DNA from: Stomoxys calcitrans
Lineage: Eukaryota > Arthropoda > Insecta > Diptera > Muscidae
Reading direction: 5' to 3'
DNA length: 64,000 bases
Assembly: GCF_963082655.1 (NCBI RefSeq)
Contig: NC_081554.1
Location: forward strand, 56,655,869 to 56,719,868
Part shown: positions 21,282 to 30,399 of the stretch, in pieces
How positions within the stretch are numbered: the stretch's first letter is position 1
Layout: each line of letters opens with the position of its first letter
Notes under the pieces: model-generated
What the model saw: the letters and a program-made list of their open reading frames with translations, nothing else
Told to the model about the DNA's origin: nothing
The model's database searches: none
Program-made: the position numbers and the translations under genes

Positions 21282-22394
21282 TTAATGATATTCATTTAAT
21301 AAAAGTTGCCGATAATTATAAGCCATTCGTAAATAAGTTGTTAGCTTATCCCAATTTCCCACTTCAATTCCGTCTAGTATATGGAGTACTTCTACGAAGC
21401 TCAATGATGCTTTACTAAAGGCGGCCAATCTAAATTCTCTTAGAACCGGACAAATTCCAAGGAAATGGTCCAAAGTTTCTGTTTCTCTTAGGTTGCAAAG
21501 CTTACACTTTTTTTCCGACTCATTCTCTTCAAAGTTATTGTAACCCAGGGATATCATTCCACTGCGAGCTTTAAATATCCAAGTAATATTTTCTGATGTG
21601 TATCGCTCATTAAGATAGAGATAGGCTTTGTTCGGGTCCAGGTATTTATATATTCTTTGTTGGCTTTCCGTTTTTCTGTGAATCCTATTTTGATAGAGGT
21701 TCAGTTTTAAGCTGTTTATAAGTTTCTTGGTAAAGTCATACCATAGGCTTGATGAAGGAAATGCTTCAGGCCATTGAATATCCATACTTGCAGCTAAGGA
21801 TTTCAGTTCTTTTACCCAGAAGACATTTCTGCGTAATGCAATATTGGATAGCTGGTTTGGCAATCTAGCGCCCGAATGCTGAAACAGAGTTTTTCCTATA
21901 TATTTTAAGTGCAGTCCCAGGGTATATATATGTGTATCCTCTACCTCCGTTTCTAGCATGAGTACGTAGTTTGGAGTACAAACTGGTAGTTTTAAAATCC
22001 TTTTTAAGAAATAACGTTGCAAGGAGTCAACTTCTTCGAAATGACAGAACCCCCAAACTTGGGCAGCGTAGGTTTGAATGGATCTGCAAACCGCTAAAAA
22101 CAATTTCCATTTTGCGTTCATATTTATGTCTGTTCTGCCTACAAAGTTTTTCCATGTTGCGTTTATTGCAATTTTTGCTTGGTTGTTCCGATTTTGGATA
22201 TGTTTAGTAAATGTCATCTTTGGTGTGAATATTACCCCTAAATATTTATATTCATTTGTAATTTTAATTACGTTTCCATTAAATTTCCATTTTTCGTGTT
22301 TGGCTAGTCTGCCTCCATTCCTGAAAACCATAATTTCCGATTTTGATAGGTTCACTTCCAGGTTCCAGGTACCAATCTTTTGAGTTTGTAACAT
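21282..22394 (-). CDS. LINE ORF2 C-terminal half (RT thumb and CCHC-like knuckle)
   Basis: A 370-codon open frame. It starts inside the RT domain just after the catalytic palm, with LEVNLSKSEIMVFRNGGRLA (the conserved K.E.MVF block) and EYKYLGV. Helical thumb and connection sequence follows. Near the C terminus is KKCKLCNLRETETLDHFLGI-CP, a C..C...H...C knuckle typical of LINE ORF2 tails. The catalytic FADD-type motif is absent, so the product cannot reverse-transcribe. No stop interrupts 1.1 kb, which implies little decay since the deletion. It is one frame off the endonuclease segment at the junction. Confidence 0.85.
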   Translation of the reverse strand: MLQTQKIGTWNLEVNLSKSEIMVFRNGGRLAKHEKWKFNGNVIKITNEYKYLGVIFTPKMTFTKHIQNRNNQAKIAINATWKNFVGRTDINMNAKWKLFLAVCRSIQTYAAQVWGFCHFEEVDSLQRYFLKRILKLPVCTPNYVLMLETEVEDTHIYTLGLHLKYIGKTLFQHSGARLPNQLSNIALRRNVFWVKELKSLAASMDIQWPEAFPSSSLWYDFTKKLINSLKLNLYQNRIHRKTESQQRIYKYLDPNKAYLYLNERYTSENITWIFKARSGMISLGYNNFEENESEKKCKLCNLRETETLDHFLGICPVLREFRLAAFSKASLSFVEVLHILDGIEVGNWDKLTTYLRMAYNYRQLLLNEYH

Positions 22395-23570
22395 AATTTA
22401 ATCTACTTGCCATTTCATTATAATAATCGGCTCTACTGTTATTGCATACTATCTTGTAATGATTTTGCGCTGACAGATATCTTTTTCGGTCTTCTGAATC
22501 TTTTGTTTTTCTGTACACGTTTAATAATTGAAAGCTTTTTATTCTTGCCTTGTTGCAATTGTTATTATACCACTTACATTTCGGCTCAAATGAGTATAAT
22601 TCAGTCGATGGCACAGAAGATAGTTGGATTAATTTACAGACATCGGTTAGACCTATTTCTTCGTTTGTGGACAAGCTACAATCAAAATTTTCATTTAGAG
22701 AACTTTGGTATTGAATTTTTCTACTATCTTTCCAAATTAGTTTTGGTAGCAAGTTCATCTTTTTTGCCTTTTCCATTTGCATATTCAGTTTTAGGTTTAT
22801 AGGAAAATGATCGGACCACACCTTATCATCGACAACAAATTCATTAACAATATCCAACGTTTCTTTAGATACAGCACATATATCGTTTACCGATTCCCCC
22901 ATTGTGCTAACATATGTGCATTTTCCGTCCTCGTCGCCTTTGGTTACACCATTTAATACGAATATATTGTAATCGTTGCAGAATTGTATAAATTGTTTAC
23001 CTTTTTGATTTATAATCTTATCTTTCGATTTTCTGACTTCATAACCGGCATAAAAGTTTTCAGTGTAAAATTCTCCTATATCCTGCCGCAGCTCTCCAAT
23101 TCTAACATTTAGATCTCCCATTATTACAGCATTTGGTACTTCAACATCTTGAAATATCTGTTTTAACCGCCTAAAATCAATATCCCAGCTAACCGGTCTT
23201 AAATATTGGGGAATTATAGTAATGGTATTGTGCTTGTTGAACAATTTAATAGTGAGATCTTCATTCTCATTGACTTCATGCGATATTCCAAAATCTTTTA
23301 GATTTTTACTTATACCAAGTATGCTTCCTCCAATAGCTCTACCAAATCTGTGTATTCGTATAGCAGGTTTGAAAAACAAATGAAATCCATTGAAGTAAGA
23401 CCTTGCCCTTTCTGTTTTTTCTTTTTCTAGATGAGTTTCTTGTAATAAAAATATTTCGAACTGCTTAATGTATTGGAAAAATGTAGGGAATAAATATTTA
23501 TTTTCAATCCCATTTATATTATATGCCACAATTGATAAGGTTTTAGAATTTTCTTCCGTAGTGGGTACTT
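22372..23570 (-). CDS. LINE ORF2 N-terminal endonuclease domain
   Basis: An open frame from the ORF1 stop region. It shows the apurinic-type endonuclease blocks in order: AYNINGIENKY (metal-site Asn), FLLQETHLEKE (catalytic Glu), a YLRP segment, AVIMGDLNVRIGE (D.N pair) and VWSDHFPINL (the SDH motif). All key residues visible here look intact. The following linker to about 22400 ends NYVTNSKDW, where the deletion joins the RT C terminus out of frame; the frame then runs to a stop at 22279. I see no ATG before the first motif. The frame overlaps ORF1 by one base in the -1 phase, suggesting frameshift expression. Confidence 0.85.
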
Positions 23571-24422
23571 TTAGTTTTTTGAAAATAAATTTTGACTTAG
23601 TTGATTAAAGTTGATGTTAATTGATTTGATATTTTCTCCATATAGTTTAACTAGCTCCTCTTCTCCATTTGAATTACCACATATAAGCTTATTTTCGTTA
23701 TTCCATTTGAACCAAATATTATTTATTTTGAGTTTATCATCTCTTACTAAAATCTTATATTGCTTGCTAACTGCTAATATTTGTTTCCTTAGTCCCAGGA
23801 ATGCTTTCTTTTGTTGCTGTCTTTTTGGTATCAAGTCTCGTTCAACTGATATGTTTGTGCCAGCCAAATTTTTAGTGTTGCGAAAAACTTCATCTATAGC
23901 TTGTGGGGTACCTAGTTCCACTAGCACTGCCATTTTTCCATTACGTTCAAAAACTTTACGCACATTTGATATATCCGCTGTTATCTTTAATGTTTCCCTG
24001 AAAAGTTTTCTAACTTCATCCATAGGTTTGGTAGCAGAAATTAATCCTTTTATAAATATTTTATTGGACCTTATTTGATTTTGTAACCATGTGATGTCTT
24101 TTTTTTGTTCTGCATTTTCCTTTTTTACCTTATTAAGCTCCTCCCGCAGGTTTTGATTCTCCGCTTTTAATGAATTTATTTCTGATCCTATAGAAGTGAT
24201 TTCTTGTTTTATATCTTCCAAATCAGATTTTGTTGGGAGCATTTTAAGCTTGTCATCTAAATTATTATTAATAGTATCTTTGATCAGATCAATTAATTCA
24301 CTTGACTCCATATTTGGTTTGGCTGTTTGTAAGTTTTCCGGCGATGTTATTTCAGTACATTTCCTCTTGGGTGTTTGAATGGTACTTGGCATAGCTTCGA
24401 ACCCTGCACTACCTTTTTGCAT
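23571..24422 (-). CDS. LINE ORF1 protein, 283 residues
   Basis: Complete open frame. Residues ~1-40 are polar and basic (TPKRKCTEITSPENL). Residues ~45-115 form a heptad-rich coiled coil (EINSLKAENQNLREELNKVK). Residues ~120-200 resemble an RNA-recognition-type fold (KIFIKGL, then MAVLVELGT). A C-terminal domain follows. This matches the trimeric RNA-binding chaperone layout of L1-like ORF1 proteins, which package the element's RNA. Translation probably starts at the ATG at 24422. It ends on TAA directly after a slippery A AAA AAC. Confidence 0.85.
   Translation of the reverse strand: MQKGSAGFEAMPSTIQTPKRKCTEITSPENLQTAKPNMESSELIDLIKDTINNNLDDKLKMLPTKSDLEDIKQEITSIGSEINSLKAENQNLREELNKVKKENAEQKKDITWLQNQIRSNKIFIKGLISATKPMDEVRKLFRETLKITADISNVRKVFERNGKMAVLVELGTPQAIDEVFRNTKNLAGTNISVERDLIPKRQQQKKAFLGLRKQILAVSKQYKILVRDDKLKINNIWFKWNNENKLICGNSNGEEELVKLYGENIKSININFNQLSQNLFSKN
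23574..23580 (-). promoter_or_regulatory. Canonical -1 frameshift heptamer A AAA AAC at the ORF1 stop
   Basis: In ORF1 phase the codons are TCA AAA AAC TAA. The heptamer A.AAA.AAC is correctly phased for simultaneous tRNA slippage. A -1 shift gives ...AAA AAA CTA AAA GTA, which is exactly the frame of the endonuclease, and that frame has no nearby ATG. The stop is the very next codon. A downstream stimulator is not obvious; only a weak CCAC/GTGG pairing is visible. Confidence 0.7.
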
Positions 24423-24774
24423 TTACTTATCGATAACTTTCGTTTGGTTTATCGATTATGTGTCATCCGTAAGTTCGTTAGACAAGGGCAGCAGATATAT
24501 TTTATTTGTTCTGGATTGTTTTTGTTTATTCGGAGTTTTTGATTTTGAGTGAAATTGTTCCAAACAAAAATCAATAAAATAATAATAAAATGTTCGCTCA
24601 CCGGAGCCCTGGTGTTAAAAAACTTTGTTCGGATGTTGTGGTGTGGTTTCCCTGCTTCAGTTTGATGTATGAATTGATGAGGAGTTTGTGCTATATTCCA
24701 AGATTTTTGGTGTATAATGGGAGCCCGTTCTACATGCGACCGTCTGCAACTTTTACAATTTGATGTCTCACCTA

Positions 24775-24840
24775 CGTGTTGTTTGGGTATGACTTCCAAC
24801 ATCATTGCTGAGTATGTTCCGAATCGGACCACCGTCGATT
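24775..24840 (-). repeat. Single ~150-bp-array fragment, reversed
   Basis: GTTGTTTGGGTATGACTTCC and the following CCGAATCGGACC align, on the opposite strand, with the array D monomer (GGAAGTGATACCAAAACACT region). It is one isolated partial unit. The 24481-24774 interval to its left holds no recognisable gene. Confidence 0.55.
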
Positions 24841-24844
24841 CCTT

Positions 24845-25474
24845 CTCCTAAGTTTGGTAGTTCGATAAATATAACATATACAAAAACAATAACAGGTTCG
24901 CTCGCTCGGGAGGATCTCTTCGTTACATACTTGTCCGCCTTCTCATTATCCGCGACACCATTTCACCCATTCAGCGCTATGCCATACCATGAGCCAACTC
25001 CCGTCTTCCAATTCTTATCTCGCCGATAAGGGAGATCTTATCTCGAATTTTTTCGTTCGTTGTCAGGTAGTCTGAAACCTTCCTTGGTGTACCCACCGCG
25101 TCTACAATACCCAGAATGAAAATTTTACCGTAACCGTCCTCACTAAGCATTCCCGTGTCCTTATCTCGGCGATAAGGGATATCTTATCTTGAACTTTTCT
25201 CCATGACAGGAAGTCTGAAACCTTCCTTAATGTATCCACCGCACCTACAATACCCAGAATGAAAATTTTGCAGTAACCGTCCTCACTAGGCATTCCGAAC
25301 TCCCTCATCCTAAACGCATACCAAAAGTAGAGCCCGCCTCGCAATTTTCCCTTTCGGGAAAGCGAATCCTAGAGATCCTTTTGCGATTGTGTCTCAGTGC
25401 CGGGTCGTGTCGGGTACTTACAACCGGCTATATAACCTGATGTTACTTCAACTGTTTAGCTGTATATTCTCCAG
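24845..25474 (-). other. Internal leader/gag-side region of an LTR element, with a tandem duplication
   Basis: Two ~147-bp copies (25013-25159 and 25160-25306) share TTATCTCG.CGATAAGGGA, GTCTGAAACCTTCCTT and ACAATACCCAGAATGAAAAT. In the minus frame a peptide such as IFILGIVGAVDTLRKVSDFL can be read, but I recognise no Gag domain. Its position just inside a primer-binding site (25475-25492) suggests it is the 5' internal part of a decayed LTR retrotransposon. Confidence 0.45.
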
Positions 25475-25600
25475 GTCCCTGCTCGGGCGCCACTGTAATT
25501 TAAATTTGATTCTAAATAATCCATGTTGACTGCTTACTAATACTTTTTTAATTTTTGCTAATAGTACCTAAAGAAATCATCCAAAGATTTGGCAATTCCG
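25475..25600 (-). mobile_element. tRNA-Lys primer-binding site and LTR edge of a decayed LTR element
   Basis: On the minus strand TGGCGCCCGAGCAGGGAC (25492-25475) differs at one base from the lysine-tRNA primer site used by many retroelements. One base later (from 25494) the plus strand reads TGTAATTT, an LTR-type TG..CA edge. The LTR's other end is not visible, so only a fragment survives. The junction geometry is correct for a 5' LTR on the minus strand. Confidence 0.6.
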
Positions 25601-25699
25601 ATTTATGGAGGGTATTGCAGATTCGATACAGGCGAACTTAACACAGTTTTAATTGCTAGACCTGATATCATCTCTTGAACAATTCGATTTGTAACATAT

Positions 25700-25966
25700 T
25701 GAGGTATTTTTATACCCTCCACCATAGGATGGGGGTATACTAATTTCGTCAATCTGTTTCTAAAGTAACAGCTGATAACTGACAGAAGAAAGAATGCAAT
25801 TACAGAGTCACAAGTTGTGAAAAAATTTGTCAACGCCGACTATATGAAAAATCCGCAATTACTTTTTGGGCAACCCAATATTTATGGTATATAGGGTGTA
25901 TAATAAGGGTATGGAGGGTATATAAGATTCGACCTGGCCGAACTTAGCACGCTCTTACTTGTTTCT
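25700..25966 (-). mobile_element. Array-type element reduced to its two termini, with a MITE inside
   Basis: Reversed, the right side gives the superfamily 5' end (GTGCTAAGTTCGGCCAGGTCG, then ATATACCCTCC). The left side gives the 3' end (CCATCCTATGGTGGAGGGTA followed by TAAAAA). The whole internal tandem array is missing. The MITE fragment at 25757-25878 lies between them. TATACCCTCC and GGAGGGTATA form subterminal inverted repeats. Confidence 0.6.
25757..25878. mobile_element. Truncated mariner-like MITE
   Basis: Matches the right half of the MITE at 646-881 almost base for base, from AAGTAACAGCTGATAACTG to the terminal inverted repeat ending GGGCAACCCAA, followed by TA. The left terminal repeat is missing. 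Confidence 0.85.
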
Positions 25967-26130
25967 TCTTCTATTCATCTCAATAATATACGATACCCTA
26001 CAACTTAGATTCTAATATCTACAGTGTTGTCCTGTTTGCCTTATTCTTTGTTTGAAAGCAAGGCAAACGGGTTTCCTTTGTCCTAGAATAGTCAAAGCTT
26101 TGTAATTTTTCACCAAAACTATCGGTATAG

Positions 26131-26452
26131 CAAAATTGCTAATTTTGCCCATAAACATTCCACTAAGGAACAGGGGCAAACTTCTCACCTATCAATGAGT
26201 GCAGTCCGAATCAAGTTTAAGCTCAATGACAAGGGGCCTCCTTTTTATAGCCGAGTCCGAACGGCGTGCCGCAGTGCGACACCTCTTTGGAGAGAAGTTT
26301 TACATGGCATAGTACCTCACAAATGTTGCCAGCATTAGGAGGGGATAACCACCGCTGAAAATTTTTTTCTGATGGTCTCGCCAGGATTCGAACCCAGGCG
26401 TTGTACGTCATAGGCGGACATGCTAACCTCTGCGCTACGGTGGCCTCCATCC
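26131..26452 (-). mobile_element. Full-length tRNA-derived SINE, perfect 13-bp target duplication
   Basis: ACTATCGGTATAG occurs at 26118-26130 and 26453-26465. On the minus strand the head has the A-box-like TAGCGCAGAGGTTAGCATG and the B box GGGTTCGAATCC. The body includes GGCACGCCGTTCGGACTCGG and CACTCATTGATAGGTGAGAA, and ends GGGCAAAATTAGCAATTTTG. At 322 bp this copy is the best reference for the family in the window. It codes for nothing. Confidence 0.93.
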
Positions 26453-26469
26453 ACTATCGGTATAGGAAG

Positions 26470-27420
26470 TGCCTCAAAAGCTCTCTAGCTCCCTTTTTGT
26501 TGCCATCAATTATAAATTTTCATTTATCACACTGTGCTGGGGAGTGATGGACTTCATGCCACCTGTATAGACTGATTGACTGCTTGTATTTTTCATTTTC
26601 TTTTCATCTTTAACAAAAAAAAAAAGGAAAAAAAAAACAATACCACGCTCAATTAGTTTTAATTTTTATTATTAATGCATTTTTTCAACAATAACAAAAA
26701 AGAGGTTGCGCATAAAAAGTCATGTATTTTGACATGAAAACGGAGTCAACGTTTCGAGTGATGAATAATGATGATGATGATGATAAAAACGATATTGCCT
26801 TTTTTAAGTCTTTTAGTCTTTTACCAATGCGGATATTAATATGCAGGCAAAGTTATTACGGTTTCGAATTTTCTTCTCAATGGCTTAAGCCAAACAGTTT
26901 TGGACTTTTTAAGGGGAATTTGCCAAGAAGAAAAGGTTAACTTCATATCGGTAAAGCTGACTGCTGATGGTTTTGATATTTGTCTTTTGTTTTGTATCCC
27001 GCTGATATTTTCTTATTACCATTTTTTTTTTTTTGGTTTGCATTATTCGCCCTTATATTTATGCCAAAAATCAAGCACATTGGGGAAATAGTTGGGGGAA
27101 AACATGCATATGGCAAGAACGGCAAATATTAAAAACTATTTAGCTACAATAACTTCCTTCTCGGTTACCCAAGTCACGTACAACCAAGTATTTGCGCTGT
27201 TAACAAGGGTCCATAGTGATGAGCTTACAACATTCTCAAAGGCAATGTAACTCAACTGGAATGCTGGCAAGTGAACAAAAAGGAACGACACAATGAAATG
27301 AATATCAAGCATCAACTATGTGAGTCAATCAAATATGGCTTTGGGAATATTTACATGAACTAATTACAATATTTATGTTTGTATAAATGTTGTTAGTTAA
27401 TGTTTATAATAGAAAAAACA
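26470..27420. other. No gene recognised; short GAT microsatellite
   Basis: AT-rich, low-copy-looking DNA. A short (GAT)n tract lies at about 26768-26787. The open frames at 26722-26940 and 26900-27091 show no domain. Confidence 0.4.
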
Positions 27421-27426
27421 GATGAT

Positions 27427-27928
27427 TGTAAATTTACCTATGAACATTCAATTAAGGTACAGCGGGATTACTTCTAACATATCAATGAGTGCTGAGTGCA
27501 AATCTCCCTTTTATTTGCAAGTCGAAAGTTGTGCCGCAGAGAGACACCACTTATATGAGATGTTGTACACTGGCGAATACTTTACAAACTCCGCCAGAGT
27601 ATTACAAATGAAAATTTGCCCAAGAACATTCCACTAAGAAACTGGGGCAATCTTCTCACCAAACACTGAGTGCTGTCCGATTCAAATTTTAAGCTCAATG
27701 ATAAGGGGCCACCTTTTTGTAGCCCTGTACGAACGGCGTGCCGCAGAGAGACACTTCTTTAAAGTACAGCGGGAATACTTCTAATACATCAAAGAGTGCT
27801 GTACTATTTAAATTTAAGGTCAATGGAAATCTCCCTCTTATTGTCAAGTCGAAAGGAGTGCCGAAGAGAGACACCACTTCTATGAGATGTTTTACACGGG
27901 TGAATACTTTACAAACTTCGCCAGAGCA
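27427..27928 (-). repeat. Older, diverged SINE-body copies (nested cluster)
   Basis: Two ~165-bp blocks (27427-27605 and 27760-27928) share TACAGCGGGA-TACTTCTAA, AAGTCGAAAG and AATACTTTACAAACT-CGCCA. They align loosely with the body of the main SINE family. A canonical SINE tail (27606-27765, with ATTCCACTAAGAAACTGGGG) separates them. None has a tRNA head. Confidence 0.65.
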
Positions 27929-28238
27929 AATGCAAATTTTGCCCATGAACATTCCACTAAGGAACAGGGGCAAACTTCTCACATATCAATGAGTGCAGTC
28001 CGATTAAATTTTTAAGCACAATGATAAGGGGCCTCCTTTTTATGGCCGTGTACGAACGGCGTGCCGCAGTGCGACACCTCTTTGGAGAGAAGTTTTACAT
28101 GTCATATTACCTCACAAATGTCGCCAGCGCTAGGAGGGGATAACAACCGCTGACAATTTTTTCTAATGTTCTCGCCAGGATTGGAACCCAGGTGTTCAGC
28201 GCAGCGGACATGCTAACCTCTGCGCTACGATGGCCTCC
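27929..28238 (-). mobile_element. tRNA-derived SINE, perfect 11-bp target duplication
   Basis: TCGCCAGAGCA flanks the element at 27918-27928 and 28239-28249. The head contains GTAGCGCAGAGGTTAGCATG, but the anticodon-side stretch is shortened and the B box reads GGTTCCAATCC. It was inserted at the end of an older SINE-body copy, so it is the younger of the two. Confidence 0.9.
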
Positions 28239-28249
28239 TCGCCAGAGCA

Positions 28250-29060
28250 TTAATGAGTTGATAATCTTTATTGAATTTGTTTCTGATGTTCTCGTGACCG
28301 CTTGGACCATCATGCCCCACAGGATAGGGGCTGCGGTCATAGCATTTGCAATACATTTACATTTGATGATTTAAATTCCATGTGAATATTTACCAAATCT
28401 TCAGCCACATTGGTCTCTACATACATGCATAAGGTGGATAGGGAGCTGAATGTGATTGTCGATGGAGTGACAGTTACTTTTTAATTGGATCAGTTAAAAA
28501 AATTATTGAAATTTTCAATTAATTTTTTAATTGATCCTATTTGATTGAAATCTCCTTCTCTTTATATTGTAGGGGATAAAATAGCATTGATTTGGATTAA
28601 CTTAACCACCATACTTGAAAATTGTTTTAGGTTCAATTACAAAAATTAATTGATTTAATTAATTTTTTAATTGAATTCTAAAAAATGGCAAAAATTATCA
28701 GTCACGACTGTAATTGAAAAAATACTACAAGATGTACAGGAAGAGAAGATCTCTAGCAGTGGGCAGATGCATTGGACCAGAAGCTATCTAAGGCCGTCTA
28801 CGCTATCTAAAGTTGCGAGCGAGTCGGGGATGCGAGGTAGGCGCAGATGCGAGTTAGGCACGAATGCGTACAAGTCTAGTTGCGGATGCGAGCTAAGTGC
28901 GCATGTGAACGATTCGCTGGGGAAACACCCGAAACTATGTTGAGACAAGGTTTTGTTCGGCAGAACATCTGGCAAATAGAGGCCCAGCAAACCAAATGTC
29001 TGATGTCAGACAAATCTGAATTCTGAAGTCTTCCGACAAGATCTTAACGAATTCGTTCCG
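28250..29060. other. No gene recognised
   Basis: Contains AATTAATTTTTTAATTGA repeated near 28515 and 28655, and a GC-richer stretch of GATGCGAG-type repeats at 28820-28900 (GCGAGTTAGGC, GATGCGAGCTAAG). The overlapping frames there look fortuitous. Confidence 0.4.
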
Positions 29061-29069
29061 AATTATGTT

Positions 29070-29287
29070 CGACATTTTAAGAGAAGTTTTGCATGTCAAT
29101 GGGTCGGATATCGAGAATAGTCTCCAGTGCTCTAGTAGGCGTAGTTCTCATCGCTCCGGCTATGGCAAGACAACATGTTCTCTGAAACAGTTGCATGGTC
29201 CTTATGTTGCACTTTTTCTTCATAGCAGTCCGCCAGTCATATGCCATATTCAAGACCCTTACGGCCCTTCTGCATAGTTGGTTCGGA
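29070..29287 (-). pseudogene. LOA/R1-like LINE reverse-transcriptase thumb fragment
   Basis: An uninterrupted minus-strand frame reads RRAVRVLNMAYDWRTAMKKK, then FQRTCCLAIAGAMRTTPTRA and LETILDIRPIDM. This is the conserved block downstream of the catalytic palm in R1/LOA-type ORF2 proteins (R..L..I..A.RT.PT.AL). The fragment is only about 70 codons and flanking ORF2 is gone. Confidence 0.75.
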
Positions 29288-29299
29288 TCCTTACCCTTC

Positions 29300-29900
29300 C
29301 TTATCTTTCTGAACGATTTCAGACCGTCTTTTCGAATGGTTTTTTTTTATTATTTTCCGACATTTCGAAGCGAATTCTGACCGATTTTTGCACTGTTTGT
29401 CTGATGGAATTTTCGGTTTGACATTTCTGAAAGAAATTTGAACGATTTCTGACCTTCTATTCATATTGTTTTTTTTTTTTAATTTTTCTTCCGATAGTTC
29501 GGAAGGAATCCTGCAGTTTCTTTCGGAAGGGATTTTTGCTCCGAGAGTTCTGAACGATTTTTGGCCATCTTTTTGTATGCGGTTTTTTGAATTTTTCTTG
29601 CGACAGTTCGGAAGGAATTCTGACCGATTTCTGGACTGTTTGTCTGAAGGAATTTTTGTTCTGACATTTCTAAAAGAAATCTGAACGATTTCTGATGGTC
29701 TTTTCATATGGGTTTTTTGAATTCTTCTTCCGATAGTTCGAAATGAATTCTGAAAGAAAGTCTTTTATGTTATTATTGTTGTATATTTTTGAGAATATAA
29801 GGGTTGAATTTTTAAGCTCAAAATATTTTTTTTAATTTTTCTTCCGATAGTTCGGAATGAATTCTGAACGAAGTCTTTCATTTTATTGTTGTTGTATATT
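29300..29900. repeat. ~110-bp tandem repeat (TTCCGATAGTTCGGAA units)
   Basis: TTTTTCTTCCGATAGTTCGG or close variants recur near 29482, 29590, 29725 and 29840, alternating with ACGATTTCTGACC. TTCCGATAGTTCGGAA is itself nearly palindromic. The two ORFs of 60-140 codons here are repeat translations. Confidence 0.7.
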
Positions 29901-29989
29901 TTTGAGAATAGATGGTTTGAATTCTTACCCTTTAGAAGTATTATAACATCGTTTTCGTAATAGACAGGTCAAATCCCTCCCCTGGCTGC

Positions 29990-30200
29990 ATCCGCAACAG
30001 GTCACTTGCGATGGTCATCCATAGGAGTGGCAATAAAATTCCCCCTGTGGCGTGTCTCCAACCAGACTTTCAGAGTATATGCCTAGTCCTAGGCACGCTG
30101 TGAAAGTAGTGGCCAGATGGGGCGCCAGCTAGTCGGCCTTCTTCTGTGGTAACGCCGCAGCTTTACTCGACTACAGGTGCCAAGGCACCTAGACCTATAG
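29990..30200 (-). pseudogene. LINE RT fragment with internal deletion
   Basis: On the minus strand, ALPQKKAD, a stop, LAPHLATTFTACLGLG and YSES match the block in the relic at 900-1000 (ALPQKEADY, VCLGLGYSP). Immediately after comes GDTPQGEF, the later TPQGG-type RT block. The intervening FIPK-to-palm region is therefore missing. One stop and a frameshift are present. Confidence 0.65.
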
Positions 30201-30399
30201 GAAGGGCGGAAAACATGCTACGATATCATCACCGCAGATGTTTGGATCTTTGGAGTCCATTTTGAGCCTATTCCTGAAAGACTTGAAACTTTTTACGTAA
30301 TAGGTAGTACCTATCCCGAGATACGGATATATTTCTCTGCTCAGCGGTTACATATTTTGATTATCACTATGTGTGTCAATGAAAAAAATCTATTCAGTT

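Larger units (their letters stand above)
21119..24480 (-). mobile_element. Internally deleted LINE: ORF1, endonuclease, C-terminal domain
   Basis: Minus-strand order: ORF1 (24422-23571), the ORF2 endonuclease joined at ORF1's stop, a deletion that removes the reverse-transcriptase fingers and palm, then the ORF2 C terminus ending at 21282. The 3' end has AATAAA shortly before a (CTA)n tail at 21119-21133 instead of poly(A). It is inserted in array D. The 5' limit is uncertain (about 24430-24480 or beyond). The EN-RT organisation with a coiled-coil ORF1 and no RNase H suggests an L1- or Jockey-like lineage; I cannot name the clade. Confidence 0.88.

Noticed and set aside
24449..24832. 127-codon minus-strand frame upstream of LINE ORF1
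   Set aside because: It spans probable LINE 5' untranslated sequence and a reversed array monomer, with no domain.
29291..29707. 138-codon frame on the minus strand
   Set aside because: It is a translation of the ~110-bp tandem repeat, with periodic SEIVQISFRN segments.
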